From NCBI RefSeq assembly GCF_003943735.1, contig NZ_RJMV01000003.1:248647-310023 (forward strand): DNA of 61,377 bases, written 5' to 3'. This DNA comes from Streptococcus sanguinis (GTDB taxonomy: Bacteria > Bacillota > Bacilli > Lactobacillales > Streptococcaceae). The notes beneath the pieces are model-generated. The model was not told the origin of the DNA, did no database searches, and saw nothing but the letters and a program-made list of their open reading frames with translations. Each line of letters starts with the position of its first letter. Positions within the stretch are counted from its first letter, which is position 1. Made by a program: the position numbers and the translations under genes. Shown here one piece after another: positions 54,335-61,377 of this stretch.

Positions 54335-55324
54335 ATGAAATACATTGTTAACTACTCAAATGATACAGCTTTTAATATTGCACTGGAAGAATATGCTTTC
54401 AAACACCTCTTAGACGAGGATGAAATTTTCCTGCTCTGGATTAACAAACCTTCTATCATCGTGGGGCGTCACCAAAATACCATCGAAGAAATCAACCGTG
54501 ATTATGTTCGTGAGCATGGCATTGAAGTTGTGCGCCGTATCAGCGGCGGCGGAGCTGTTTATCATGATCTGAACAACCTCAACTACACCATTATCTCCAA
54601 GGAAAGTGAAGATCGTGCCTTTGACTTCAAGAGTTTTTCTACGCCGGTTATCAACACCTTGGCAGAGCTTGGGGTAAAGGCTGAATTCACTGGCCGTAAT
54701 GACTTAGAGATTGATGGCAAGAAGTTCTGTGGCAATGCGCAGGCCTATATCAATGGCCGTATCATGCACCATGGTTGCCTGCTCTTTGATGTTGATCTGT
54801 CTGTCTTGGCCAATGCGCTTAAGGTTTCTAAAGACAAGTTCGAATCAAAAGGGGTTAAATCTGTCCGTGCACGCGTGACAAATATTGTCAATGAATTGCC
54901 AGAAAAGATTACAGTCGAAGAATTCCGTGACCTGCTTCTGGACTACATGAAGAAAGAATATCCAGAAATGACAGAATATGTCTTCTCCGAGAAAGAACTG
55001 GAAGAAATCAAGCAAATCAGAGATAGTAAGTTTGGAACTTGGGACTGGAACTACGGTAAATCGCCTGAATACAACGTGCGTCGTGGCACTAAGTTTACCA
55101 GCGGTAAGGTAGAAATCTTTGCCAATGTTGTTGAATCTAAGATTCAGGATATCAAAATCTATGGTGACTTCTTTGGTATTGAAGATGTAGCAGCAGTAGA
55201 AGATGTGCTTCGCGGTGTTAAATACGAACGCGAAGATGTCCTGAAAGCTCTTGAAACGATTGATATTAGCCGCTACTTTGCTGGAATCAGCAGAGAAGAG
55301 ATTGCCGAAGCTATCGTCGGTTAA
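54335..55324 (+). CDS. lplA: Lipoate--protein ligase A
   Basis: Attaches lipoate (with ATP) to lipoyl domains, here most likely that of PdhD. The 329 residues show the ligase signature VVRRISGGGAVYHDLNNLNYTI (glycine loop about 67-88), FTGRNDLEIDGKKFCGNAQAY with the catalytic Lys, and a C-terminal domain found in full-length LplA. AAGAGG precedes the ATG. It follows pdhD by 66 bases and is closed by a terminator, so it is the last gene of the operon. No lipoate synthesis genes are in the window, which suggests scavenging. Confidence 0.96.
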   Translation: MKYIVNYSNDTAFNIALEEYAFKHLLDEDEIFLLWINKPSIIVGRHQNTIEEINRDYVREHGIEVVRRISGGGAVYHDLNNLNYTIISKESEDRAFDFKSFSTPVINTLAELGVKAEFTGRNDLEIDGKKFCGNAQAYINGRIMHHGCLLFDVDLSVLANALKVSKDKFESKGVKSVRARVTNIVNELPEKITVEEFRDLLLDYMKKEYPEMTEYVFSEKELEEIKQIRDSKFGTWDWNYGKSPEYNVRRGTKFTSGKVEIFANVVESKIQDIKIYGDFFGIEDVAAVEDVLRGVKYEREDVLKALETIDISRYFAGISREEIAEAIVG

Positions 55325-55337
55325 AATATGACATAAA

Positions 55338-55367
55338 GAAAACCAAGCTCTCGAAGAGTTTGGTTTT
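55338..55367 (+). terminator. Terminator of pdh-lplA operon
   Basis: AAAACCAAGCTCT and AGAGTTTGGTTTT around CGA, followed by T. Confidence 0.88.
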
Positions 55368-55489
55368 TCATGTAAACAATATATTTCAAATCAACAACAT
55401 TCTTACGTTTCCTTAACCAGCTAGTTTTCTCTAGGCTTTATCTACTAGATATGATAAAATGATAGGGAATCAGAGAAAGAGGTGTCTTG

Positions 55490-56128
55490 ATGCAGAAAGT
55501 CCCAGTAGAAAGCCTTGGTCTGTTTGAGCAGTTGGACCGCACAGTTATAGCTTTTTTGAAGAAAAAACCATCTCCTAATCCAGACAACTTTTATGTTAGC
55601 ATATCTGCAGAAGATTATGAGAAAAAGAAAGAAGAATTTGAAAAATCAGGCTATCAAGCCGTGGAATTGCCGCTTGGCATGGCGTTAGATAATGTTATTC
55701 AGCAACCTTCTTTCCAAAACCTAGTCATTGGTGGGCTCTACATGGTAGATGTCTTCGTTCCCAAGGAAGATCTGCTGCCCTTAAAGGATCTTGTTGACAG
55801 CTTTTGCATCATGTTTGCAGCAGCTAATAATCGAATAGAAAATATCAAGGCTTACGATCTGATGAAGAGTAAGACGGTCTATTTTATCGGAAAACTCTTC
55901 ACGGATAATCCTCAACCAGGCGATGAAGTTAGCTTCGAAGGGTTGAATAGAGAGACAGCAGAAGGCTCCTACGAAGCGGTCAAATGTTTCCTAACTAGAG
56001 AAAGCGCTGAAAAGTACAACTCCAAGAATCGACCTGTCACAGCAGCAAACCTAGAACATCTCAAGCACTTCTGGGGGAAACCGCTGATTGTCGAGCCGCA
56101 CCGGAATTATTGGATTGAGTTTTTATAA
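55490..56128 (+). CDS. Hypothetical protein
   Basis: A 212-residue soluble protein, not recognised with confidence. The start ATG 55490 has AGAGG seven bases before it. It is mixed alpha/beta without membrane segment or cysteine motif; sections such as NPDNFYVSISAEDYEKKKEEF and NLEHLKHFWGKPLIVEPHRNYWIEFL recall proteins of the SseB/enhanced-serine-sensitivity type, but only loosely. It is a single gene between the lplA terminator and the xerS region. Confidence 0.75.
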   Translation: MQKVPVESLGLFEQLDRTVIAFLKKKPSPNPDNFYVSISAEDYEKKKEEFEKSGYQAVELPLGMALDNVIQQPSFQNLVIGGLYMVDVFVPKEDLLPLKDLVDSFCIMFAAANNRIENIKAYDLMKSKTVYFIGKLFTDNPQPGDEVSFEGLNRETAEGSYEAVKCFLTRESAEKYNSKNRPVTAANLEHLKHFWGKPLIVEPHRNYWIEFL

Positions 56129-56139
56129 GAATATAAAAG

Positions 56140-56176
56140 AAAGAGCGAAAATCTAGTTTAGATGCTTCGCTCTTTT
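56140..56176. terminator. Two-way terminator
   Basis: AAAGAGCGAA..ATCTA and TAGAT..TTCGCTCTTT, with T-run on both strands, between the hypothetical gene and convergent xerS. Confidence 0.85.
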
Positions 56177-56191
56177 GTTGTTATTGTCGAC

Positions 56192-56227
56192 CTATAAATT
56201 ACATATTTTAAATTATGTAATTTATAG
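56192..56227. repeat. Perfect 14-bp palindrome at the end of xerS
   Basis: CTATAAATTACATA and TATGTAATTTATAG with an eight-base AT spacer, covering the xerS stop codon. No T-run, so not a clear terminator. Confidence 0.7.
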
Positions 56228-57292
56228 TTTGTCCAAAGCGTTCTTTTGTTCATCATTGACAATGTGGGTGTAGAGGTCCGTTACCTGAGTGCTAGCATGC
56301 CCTAGCTGATGACTGACAAGAACTTGAGATTTGGTTGCATCGTATAAACGTGTAGCAAGCGTATGGCGGAGTTTGTGAGGCGTCACTCGCACCTTGAAGT
56401 CTTCAGAGTACTTGGCCACCATTTTTTCGACACTAGAAGCGTCGATTCGATTAGGAGTGCCACGGTATTCAGTCAAAAAGAAGGCTGTATCTGTCTTTTC
56501 GACCTTGTATCGCTTACTCCGAATGCTCAAATACTCTTCTAAATAGGGTTTGGCAAAAGCAGCGACGTTGACAGAGTCCCTTTTTCCACCTTTTCTAGTC
56601 ACTTCGATGACCATCATCTTGAGATTCATGTCTTTTAGATCCAGATTAATAGCTTCAGACAGACGAACACCAGAGGCTAGCAGCAAGGCAATAATGGCTA
56701 GATCACGTTCCTTGTTCTTGTTGAAGGAGGACAGAGCTCGATTAGAGAGTTTCTTGGGGTACTCCGTATCAATATACTGGAGAAATTCTTCCGTCTCATC
56801 CCCTAAAAAGAGCTTCTGCTTAATATTCTCTGCACGAGCAGCCAGAGTTTCCTTTTTCTTCTTAGTAGCAACCTTTTTCATCACATTTCGATAGAAGTAG
56901 GGCTCACCCTGCTCGTTTTCCACTTCCTCCGTTAAATATTTGTATAAGCTGGACAAAGCTGAAAGAGTCCGGTTGATGGTTGTCTGGGAAACACCGTTTT
57001 GGCTCGTATTAGCGTTTAGAAGCGGACGCTCACGCAGATAAAGAATAAAGGCCTCCATGTCTTTCTTGGTCATATTTTCCAAGACCGAGAGAGGGATCTC
57101 AGCAATATGCGAAGCATCTGTGATACCAGATTCTAGCACCCAGTTAAAAAAGCGATCATATTCTTTGAGATATTCGTATAAGGTTGTAAAACTATAAGGC
57201 ACCGCCAGCTTAGACTGGTAATATTCTAAAATGTACCAGGGCATAGTAGCCTTGAGTTTATCAATTCTTTCTAATAACAGTTCACGTCTCAT
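56222..57292 (-). CDS. xerS: Tyrosine recombinase XerS
   Basis: The single Xer recombinase of streptococci and lactococci that resolves chromosome dimers at difSL near the terminus, replacing the XerC/XerD pair. ATG 57292 (356 residues, the family length) has GGAG eight bases before; GTG 57295 is the alternative. The N-terminal SAM-like DNA-binding part is followed by the catalytic domain with Arg in [13 protein letters not shown], Lys in [16 protein letters not shown] in [14 protein letters not shown], and [15 protein letters not shown] holding the nucleophile Tyr near residue 341. The dif site lies 52 bases from its start codon. Confidence 0.97.
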   Translation of the reverse strand: MRRELLLERIDKLKATMPWYILEYYQSKLAVPYSFTTLYEYLKEYDRFFNWVLESGITDASHIAEIPLSVLENMTKKDMEAFILYLRERPLLNANTSQNGVSQTTINRTLSALSSLYKYLTEEVENEQGEPYFYRNVMKKVATKKKKETLAARAENIKQKLFLGDETEEFLQYIDTEYPKKLSNRALSSFNKNKERDLAIIALLLASGVRLSEAINLDLKDMNLKMMVIEVTRKGGKRDSVNVAAFAKPYLEEYLSIRSKRYKVEKTDTAFFLTEYRGTPNRIDASSVEKMVAKYSEDFKVRVTPHKLRHTLATRLYDATKSQVLVSHQLGHASTQVTDLYTHIVNDEQKNALDKL

Positions 57293-57343
57293 CACATTTC
57301 TCCGTTTTTTCTATAAGAGTAGTATAGCATATCTAGATATATT

Positions 57344-57374
57344 TTTCAAGAAAATTATAGTTTTTCGGAAAGAT
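57344..57374. other. difSL chromosome dimer resolution site
   Basis: A 31-base site, minus strand, made of two arms that include TTTTCCGAAAAA-type and TTTCTTGAAA-type half sites with a central CTATAAT; read on the plus strand it is TTTCAAGAAAA...TTTTTCGGAAAGAT. It differs from the lactococcal/streptococcal difSL I remember at one base. Its position beside xerS is the conserved arrangement. It marks the replication terminus. Confidence 0.9.
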
Positions 57375-57420
57375 GATAGAGGTAAGTTATAGTTTAACAA
57401 AAATTTTTTTTTGAGCAAAA

Positions 57421-57524
57421 AATGTACTTTATTCCCGCGAAAACTAAATCTTTCGCATACTTAAATTCTGTACATTATCTACTTGAAAACTAAAAATACA
57501 ATCTTTTAAAATAATGTACTTTAT
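57421..57524. repeat. Repeated boxes at presumed element end
   Basis: AATGTACTTTAT occurs at 57421-57432 and 57513-57524; an inverted part-copy GTACATTAT lies at 57470-57478. GAAAACTAAA occurs at 57439-57448 and 57485-57494. No gene is visible from 57375 to 57540. Confidence 0.7.
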
Positions 57525-57540
57525 AAAAATCTATGATAAA

Positions 57541-57570
57541 AAAACAAGTTCAAATTTGAACTTGTTTTTA
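57541..57570. terminator. Two-way terminator of the element genes
   Basis: AAAACAAGTTCAAA/TTTGAACTTGTTTT perfect palindrome flanked by A- and T-runs, overlapping the stop of the zinc-ribbon gene. Confidence 0.88.
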
Positions 57571-59415
57571 AATTTTCCTATAAGGGACAAAATGTTCTCT
57601 TTTTCGTCTACGCCCTTTACAAAACATGCATGGCTCGATAGATCGTTTTATATTTGCAATCTTATCTACGATAGCCATTCTATAACGATGCTCTGGATTG
57701 TTCTTACAAATCCACCAAAATCTTAATTTCGTACTATTTGTGATTCTTTCTGGATCTCCTAGAATAAGATTATTAAGGTAGTCCCACTCATTCATTAAAT
57801 CTTCAAAAGAGATATTATCTTGTCTTTCTTTTAATTCTGCACAAAATGGACACATTTCTTTAAGATCTTTTGTCTCGGAACTTAAATACTTATTTAATAT
57901 AATGCTGAAGCGCTCATGAAATTCAAAGTTACATTCTTTGCAGAGCCATAAATAGAACCTTTTTTCAGTTAATAATGGAACAAAACTATCTATAGGGACT
58001 TTATTATTTGGTGCCCACAATTTTGCTAGTTCAGGGTATAAGTAATCAAATGTATTAAACCCCTTCAGGGGCTTATCATTGTTGCAGTAAGGACAACACT
58101 GAGAAACTTCTCTTCGAATTGGGATAGAACATAAATATGTCCCATGACACTTTGAACAATCCCACCAATATTTTTTGGTCTCAATTGTTGTCTGAGCTAA
58201 ATGAATAGGAATATTATTTTTATCACTCCATTCTTTAATCAGCTTTGGCTCTTTAAGGAAAATATTATTTTTAAATACCTCAGTCCTCCAGTCACATTGA
58301 TTAGGACATGTTTGAAAGTTTTGATTTTCTAAATCAGTTCGACTGATCATTTCGGCTGGGCTACATTGAAAGTTGATTTTACAACAAGGACAAACCCAAC
58401 TAACTACATTATTTGACTTAAACCAATATTCGGAAAAATCCCTTTCATTACTGAGGTCCCAAAATTCCCTCAAATAGGGATGTGTTTCGTTTAGTGTATT
58501 AAAATCCTGAAGTTTTTCTCTATTTGAACAAAATGGACAAGACCTATCTGTTTTTTCAAATAGAGAACATGAATACTCTCCGTGACAATTCGTACATTCC
58601 CATAACACATGAACATTAGATAATACATCAACTTGATTAGGTGTAATATTGTTCCTTTTAGACCACTCCTTGAGCATGGAAGAATTTAAAAAAGATAGAG
58701 GAGAAACATCAAAATCTTTATCCAATAACTCTTCAAATGAAGAATGACACTCCGAACAGTAATGACCGCTTCTTTTAATTCGGTTCAATAATCTATCAAT
58801 AGATAATTCAAATTTGCAATGACACTTATCACATTCCCAATGAATAGGTACTGTTATATTGTAACTCAGCTTCAGTTCGTTAAATTTAAATTTGTTTAAA
58901 TGATCACTATAGATTTTAGCTAAATTTGGATAGACAGATTTGTAATCGCAATGATAGGTAGTTTCATTGCAACCAAAATGAAATAAATCCCCACTTGTTA
59001 GTTGGAATAACCTTTTATTTGTCGCAGAATCTTTCCAACTTAATTGACAAGTCGGACATTTAAAATTGAACTTTCTTTTACTATTGAACGACAAAGTAAG
59101 AAGTTTCTCATCTAATTCTTCATCTTGCTCAATGCTGTAGTTTATATAATTTCTGAAATCGGGATAAACCTGAAGAACACTCTCATTTTCATCAATGGAA
59201 CGTTCACCTAATCCACAATGGGGGCAACACCTAAGATATTCATAACTGTCAAGCTGCACATCAATGATTTTCGCTTCCCAATGGTGTTGACAATAAGGGC
59301 AAGACCAATAGGCATATTTTAAACTATTTGACGACAATTTTTTGGGGTCAAGAACATTTCGTTTTTGATCCCAGTACATGTAAATAGCTGGATTATCTTT
59401 AACTTTCTTGTTCAT
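57568..59415 (-). CDS. Protein of eight tandem zinc-ribbon units (PF14311-like)
   Basis: A 615-residue protein built from repeated zinc-ribbon/treble-clef units. CxxC pairs fall at about 39-67, 120-149, 195-223, 274-296, 342-374, 420-444, 492-525 and 570-599 (the last with C and H). Between them are segments like PKLIKEWSDKNNIPI and PELAKLWAPNN, which with the following WWDCSKCHGTY fit the probable zinc-ribbon family PF14311 (DUF4379). No nuclease or ATPase motif is seen. ATG 59415 has AGGA five bases upstream; an earlier ATG (59427) overlaps the previous stop. It ends in a basic tail (KGRRRKREH). Probably binds nucleic acid; role in the element unknown. Confidence 0.85.
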   Translation of the reverse strand: MNKKVKDNPAIYMYWDQKRNVLDPKKLSSNSLKYAYWSCPYCQHHWEAKIIDVQLDSYEYLRCCPHCGLGERSIDENESVLQVYPDFRNYINYSIEQDEELDEKLLTLSFNSKRKFNFKCPTCQLSWKDSATNKRLFQLTSGDLFHFGCNETTYHCDYKSVYPNLAKIYSDHLNKFKFNELKLSYNITVPIHWECDKCHCKFELSIDRLLNRIKRSGHYCSECHSSFEELLDKDFDVSPLSFLNSSMLKEWSKRNNITPNQVDVLSNVHVLWECTNCHGEYSCSLFEKTDRSCPFCSNREKLQDFNTLNETHPYLREFWDLSNERDFSEYWFKSNNVVSWVCPCCKINFQCSPAEMISRTDLENQNFQTCPNQCDWRTEVFKNNIFLKEPKLIKEWSDKNNIPIHLAQTTIETKKYWWDCSKCHGTYLCSIPIRREVSQCCPYCNNDKPLKGFNTFDYLYPELAKLWAPNNKVPIDSFVPLLTEKRFYLWLCKECNFEFHERFSIILNKYLSSETKDLKEMCPFCAELKERQDNISFEDLMNEWDYLNNLILGDPERITNSTKLRFWWICKNNPEHRYRMAIVDKIANIKRSIEPCMFCKGRRRKREHFVPYRKI

Positions 59416-59423
59416 TTCTTTCC

Positions 59424-60137
59424 TCATTTATAATTAGTTTTGCTGTCCAGTAAGTTTTTAATAGAAACCACTTTAGTTGATTTTTGAGGATTTTCTTGTT
59501 CAATAAAACCACCAGAATGAAAATCTATTTCTGATTCAGCAGTAATGATATTGTCTACTAGGAAATCCTCACTGATAACCTTTTGAGAATATTTTAGCAA
59601 TCCCTCTTCTTTTAAAAGCTCATTCGCAATTTCTGGATAGACACTTGTTTTGATTATTTGTAATAGTTTTTGATTCTCATCACTTAACTCATTTTCTCTT
59701 TGTAGCTTCTGTTTTAAATCTTCATTAGTTGACTGTAGTTCAGAATTTAAAGCACGTAATTTATCTGCTTCTTGTTTATAGCTAGCCGCAATATTTGCTA
59801 TTTTCTTATAGTATTGGCTAATTTCCACCAATGCTCTTTTCATAGAACCTGGAGTACGATTTTTTGCTATAAAATTGTCAGGATCTATGGTCTTGTAAGT
59901 AATCACAGTCTCATAATTTTCATCTTGATATTTAATTTCACTTTCTTTTAAAAAATCCCTGAATCTTTTATTACGTCTAATGGTTGTATCCGCAACATTT
60001 TGATAGCCATGATTCCTCACATAGTCACCGAACCGAGGAATTTTTACCAAGCTTAAATCACAGGAACACTGGGAAATTAAATACTGTTCAAACAAATGAA
60101 TCAATTCATCATCAGAAATTGATTTCTTTCTAGCCAT
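59424..60137 (-). CDS. Coiled-coil protein, TnpC-like
   Basis: A 237-residue protein with an N-terminal helical domain (IPRFGDYVRNHGYQNVADTTIRRNKRFRDFL, which looks like a DNA-binding helix-turn-helix) and a central coiled coil (about 105-170: LVEISQYYKKIANIAASYKQEADKLRALNSELQ... with heptads). It resembles the small accessory protein TnpC that aids the recombinases of Tn554-type elements; the assignment rests on layout and general character. Its start overlaps the recombinase gene by eight bases (ATGGCTAG) and its stop lies just before the zinc-ribbon gene. Confidence 0.65.
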   Translation of the reverse strand: MARKKSISDDELIHLFEQYLISQCSCDLSLVKIPRFGDYVRNHGYQNVADTTIRRNKRFRDFLKESEIKYQDENYETVITYKTIDPDNFIAKNRTPGSMKRALVEISQYYKKIANIAASYKQEADKLRALNSELQSTNEDLKQKLQRENELSDENQKLLQIIKTSVYPEIANELLKEEGLLKYSQKVISEDFLVDNIITAESEIDFHSGGFIEQENPQKSTKVVSIKNLLDSKTNYK

Positions 60138-61377
60138 TAGACTTATTCTCCTCTAAAGATAGTTGTTTAGCATTTAAGTAATCTTGATAGGTATTGCTAA
60201 CTGTTTTTAATTTCAACAAAGCTTCTCCAATATCTTCAATATGACCTTTCCCTTGCCTAACTTTTCTAATCGCTTCATCTACAACCATAGCTTTTTCATC
60301 AACTGACTTTTTAAATGTTTTATCCATTGAAAAATAATCTTTACCTGCTTTACGGTAAAAAGGGCAGCTCGTACAAGCACCTAGTTCTGCATGCTCACTA
60401 ATAACTTTCAGACAATCTGAATAATCACCTTTCGCAAAGCGGGGTGAGTAACACCGTCCTTTATTTTCTAAAGTGATGTATTGTCCTTGTGCTGTATAAA
60501 ATGGCTGTCTCTTACTTATGGTGTAATTCGTATTCTTACTCGTTAGTTTACGATACATTTGATAACTACGACATTCAATAAATTGGCTTAAATTTGAAAA
60601 ATAGTGAGATGAAGTTGTCACATCTTCATGACCAGCTAAAAGCATAGCTGTAACAGGACTAGCCCCTTCTGCAATTAAATTGATCATTGCAATGTGTCTC
60701 GTATCCCCAATATGAATCAAATTAATCTCGTTTTCATCTAATCTAGCTGGAAAACTAAAATAATTAACTTGATAACCGTATTTTTGAGAAATAATCTCAT
60801 TAAAAAAATACCTCAAAATAGTATTGAGATTAGTGTAAGTTAAAAATCGGTTATTAACACCTGTTCGACGACCCCAACGGTTATAATGAGGATCAGTCAC
60901 AAATAATGTATCTAATTTAGTAGAATTATTATTTTCCGTAAGTTTGAGGTAAGTCTTTATTTCAGAAGCTAATGAATTAGTAATTTCATAAGTATTCAAA
61001 GTATAATCTTCAGAAATTTTATGTGCAACAAGTCGATCCCTTCCTTTGATTATATTTCTCCTTAATGTAAGAAAATATTTTCCATCTTTCTCGGTTAAAC
61101 AGTTTCTTTGTATTAAAAGAAATTCTCTTGGCCTTAAAGGTAAAATTGCTGTAATCTGCCACCAGAGATACAATGGATAATAAAATAGACGTTCTTTCTT
61201 AGATAATGTTTGAGACCAATAATCATTTAAAATGTCATTAAAAGTAAAATAGGATTGAAATTGCGCTAATTGTCTTTGCTGTTTTGACCTCTGCTTTTTT
61301 TGAAGGTTGATAGTTAATTTATTATCTAATTGCTCCAATAGTTGATTTAGTTGACTATCATCTGAACAGGGAAGATT
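60130..61377 (-). CDS. Tyrosine recombinase with C-terminal cysteine domain (5' end outside window)
   Basis: Site-specific recombinase/transposase, at least 415 residues. The frame stays open to the right edge, beyond the TTG at 61338, so the N-terminus is missing. Catalytic features: Arg in ILPLRPREFLLI, GDTRHIAMINLIAEG (Arg, with Asp in place of the usual first His), LAGHEDVTTSSHYF with the nucleophile Tyr. After the catalytic domain comes a region with four cysteines (CYSPRFAKGDYSDC and GACTSCPF), probably zinc-binding, as in TnpB-like recombinases. It is followed by the overlapping coiled-coil gene. Confidence 0.85.
   Translation of the reverse strand, partial: NLPCSDDSQLNQLLEQLDNKLTINLQKKQRSKQQRQLAQFQSYFTFNDILNDYWSQTLSKKERLFYYPLYLWWQITAILPLRPREFLLIQRNCLTEKDGKYFLTLRRNIIKGRDRLVAHKISEDYTLNTYEITNSLASEIKTYLKLTENNNSTKLDTLFVTDPHYNRWGRRTGVNNRFLTYTNLNTILRYFFNEIISQKYGYQVNYFSFPARLDENEINLIHIGDTRHIAMINLIAEGASPVTAMLLAGHEDVTTSSHYFSNLSQFIECRSYQMYRKLTSKNTNYTISKRQPFYTAQGQYITLENKGRCYSPRFAKGDYSDCLKVISEHAELGACTSCPFYRKAGKDYFSMDKTFKKSVDEKAMVVDEAIRKVRQGKGHIEDIGEALLKLKTVSNTYQDYLNAKQLSLEENKSNG

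Larger units (their letters stand above)
57375..61377 (-). mobile_element. Tyrosine-recombinase mobile element beside dif (partial)
   Basis: AT-rich DNA that begins somewhere between difSL and 57520 and continues past the right edge. It contains three leftward genes joined by short overlaps: recombinase, coiled-coil protein and multi-zinc-ribbon protein. The recombinase plus small coiled-coil pair is like TnpB and TnpC of Tn554-type elements. Repeated boxes near the left end fit recombinase-binding sites. The exact left boundary and the right end cannot be set from this window. Confidence 0.6.

Noticed and set aside
56192..56227. Palindrome near xerS as the dif site
   Set aside because: It lacks the asymmetric arms of difSL; the 57344-57374 sequence matches and is on the start-codon side of xerS as in relatives.
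57568..59415. Homing endonuclease or CRISPR-type effector
   Set aside because: No HNH, GIY-YIG, LAGLIDADG, RuvC or PD-(D/E)xK residues are visible; only zinc-ribbon repeats.

Overview
The window looks like chromosomal DNA of a Streptococcus, most likely of the sanguinis/mitis side of the genus. This is inferred from gene content and synteny (gyrA-srtA; relQ-ppnK-rlu-pta; coaB-coaC-ECF S component; rex near a NifS-type desulfurase; pdh operon followed by lplA), from ComX cin-boxes, CodY boxes and cre sites, and from the streptococcal single-recombinase system XerS with its difSL site at 57344-57374. That site marks the replication terminus. Most genes left of it run rightward toward it and all genes right of it run leftward, as expected around dif.

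Layout. 1-4.2 kb is a small accessory block: a 5'-cut unknown gene, a DUF6261-like protein, two GNAT acetyltransferases, a Fic AMP-transferase with its own inhibitory motif, and an ANT(6)-like nucleotidyltransferase. 4.2-10.5 kb is core: parC, ilvE (with a perfect CodY box), a DUF2969 gene, tRNA-Tyr, tRNA-Gln, an S1-type ribosomal protein gene, tRNA-Arg(CCG) and a NUDIX hydrolase. 10.5-15.7 kb holds ldh (leftward, with a cre-like site), gyrA-srtA and radC (cin-box). 15.8-20.8 kb is a leftward cluster: CYTH protein, prs, cysteine desulfurase, DUF1831, a probable unlisted 47-aa gene, DUF4649, rex and a class I amidotransferase. 20.8-25.4 kb is relQ-ppnK-rlu-pta, then a mutY lacking its iron-sulfur cysteines. 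25.5-29.7 kb (leftward) has a thioredoxin-like protein, pgm, an ECF S component, coaC and coaB. 29.9-36.1 kb has fhs, a GNAT, a lipoprotein, an AlkD-like glycosylase, a promoter-ncRNA-terminator unit resembling the asd RNA, asd and dapA. 36.3-45.9 kb has a stand-alone ATP-cone protein, rbgA-rnhB, an orphan PRD antiterminator overlapping maa, dprA (cin-box), topA, two poorly known genes and trmFO.

45.9-48.8 kb is a three-gene unit of two alpha/beta hydrolases and an ATP-grasp enzyme with a CodY-like box at its start, function unknown. 49-55.3 kb is the pyruvate dehydrogenase operon pdhA-pdhB-pdhC-pdhD plus lplA. Here the lipoyl domain sits on E3, not on E2, and the 475-base pdhB-pdhC gap carries two tandem copies of a structured element with a compensatory base-pair change. 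55.5-57.4 kb has an unknown gene, xerS and difSL. From just past dif to the right edge lies an AT-rich mobile element with three overlapping leftward genes: a tyrosine recombinase (cut by the window edge), a coiled-coil protein and a protein of eight zinc-ribbon units.

The strongest candidates for something new are the tandem covarying RNA-like element in the pdh operon, the dif-adjacent recombinase/coiled-coil/multi-zinc-ribbon element, and the hydrolase-hydrolase-ATP-grasp cluster. All functional calls come from reading motifs by eye; no database search was run.
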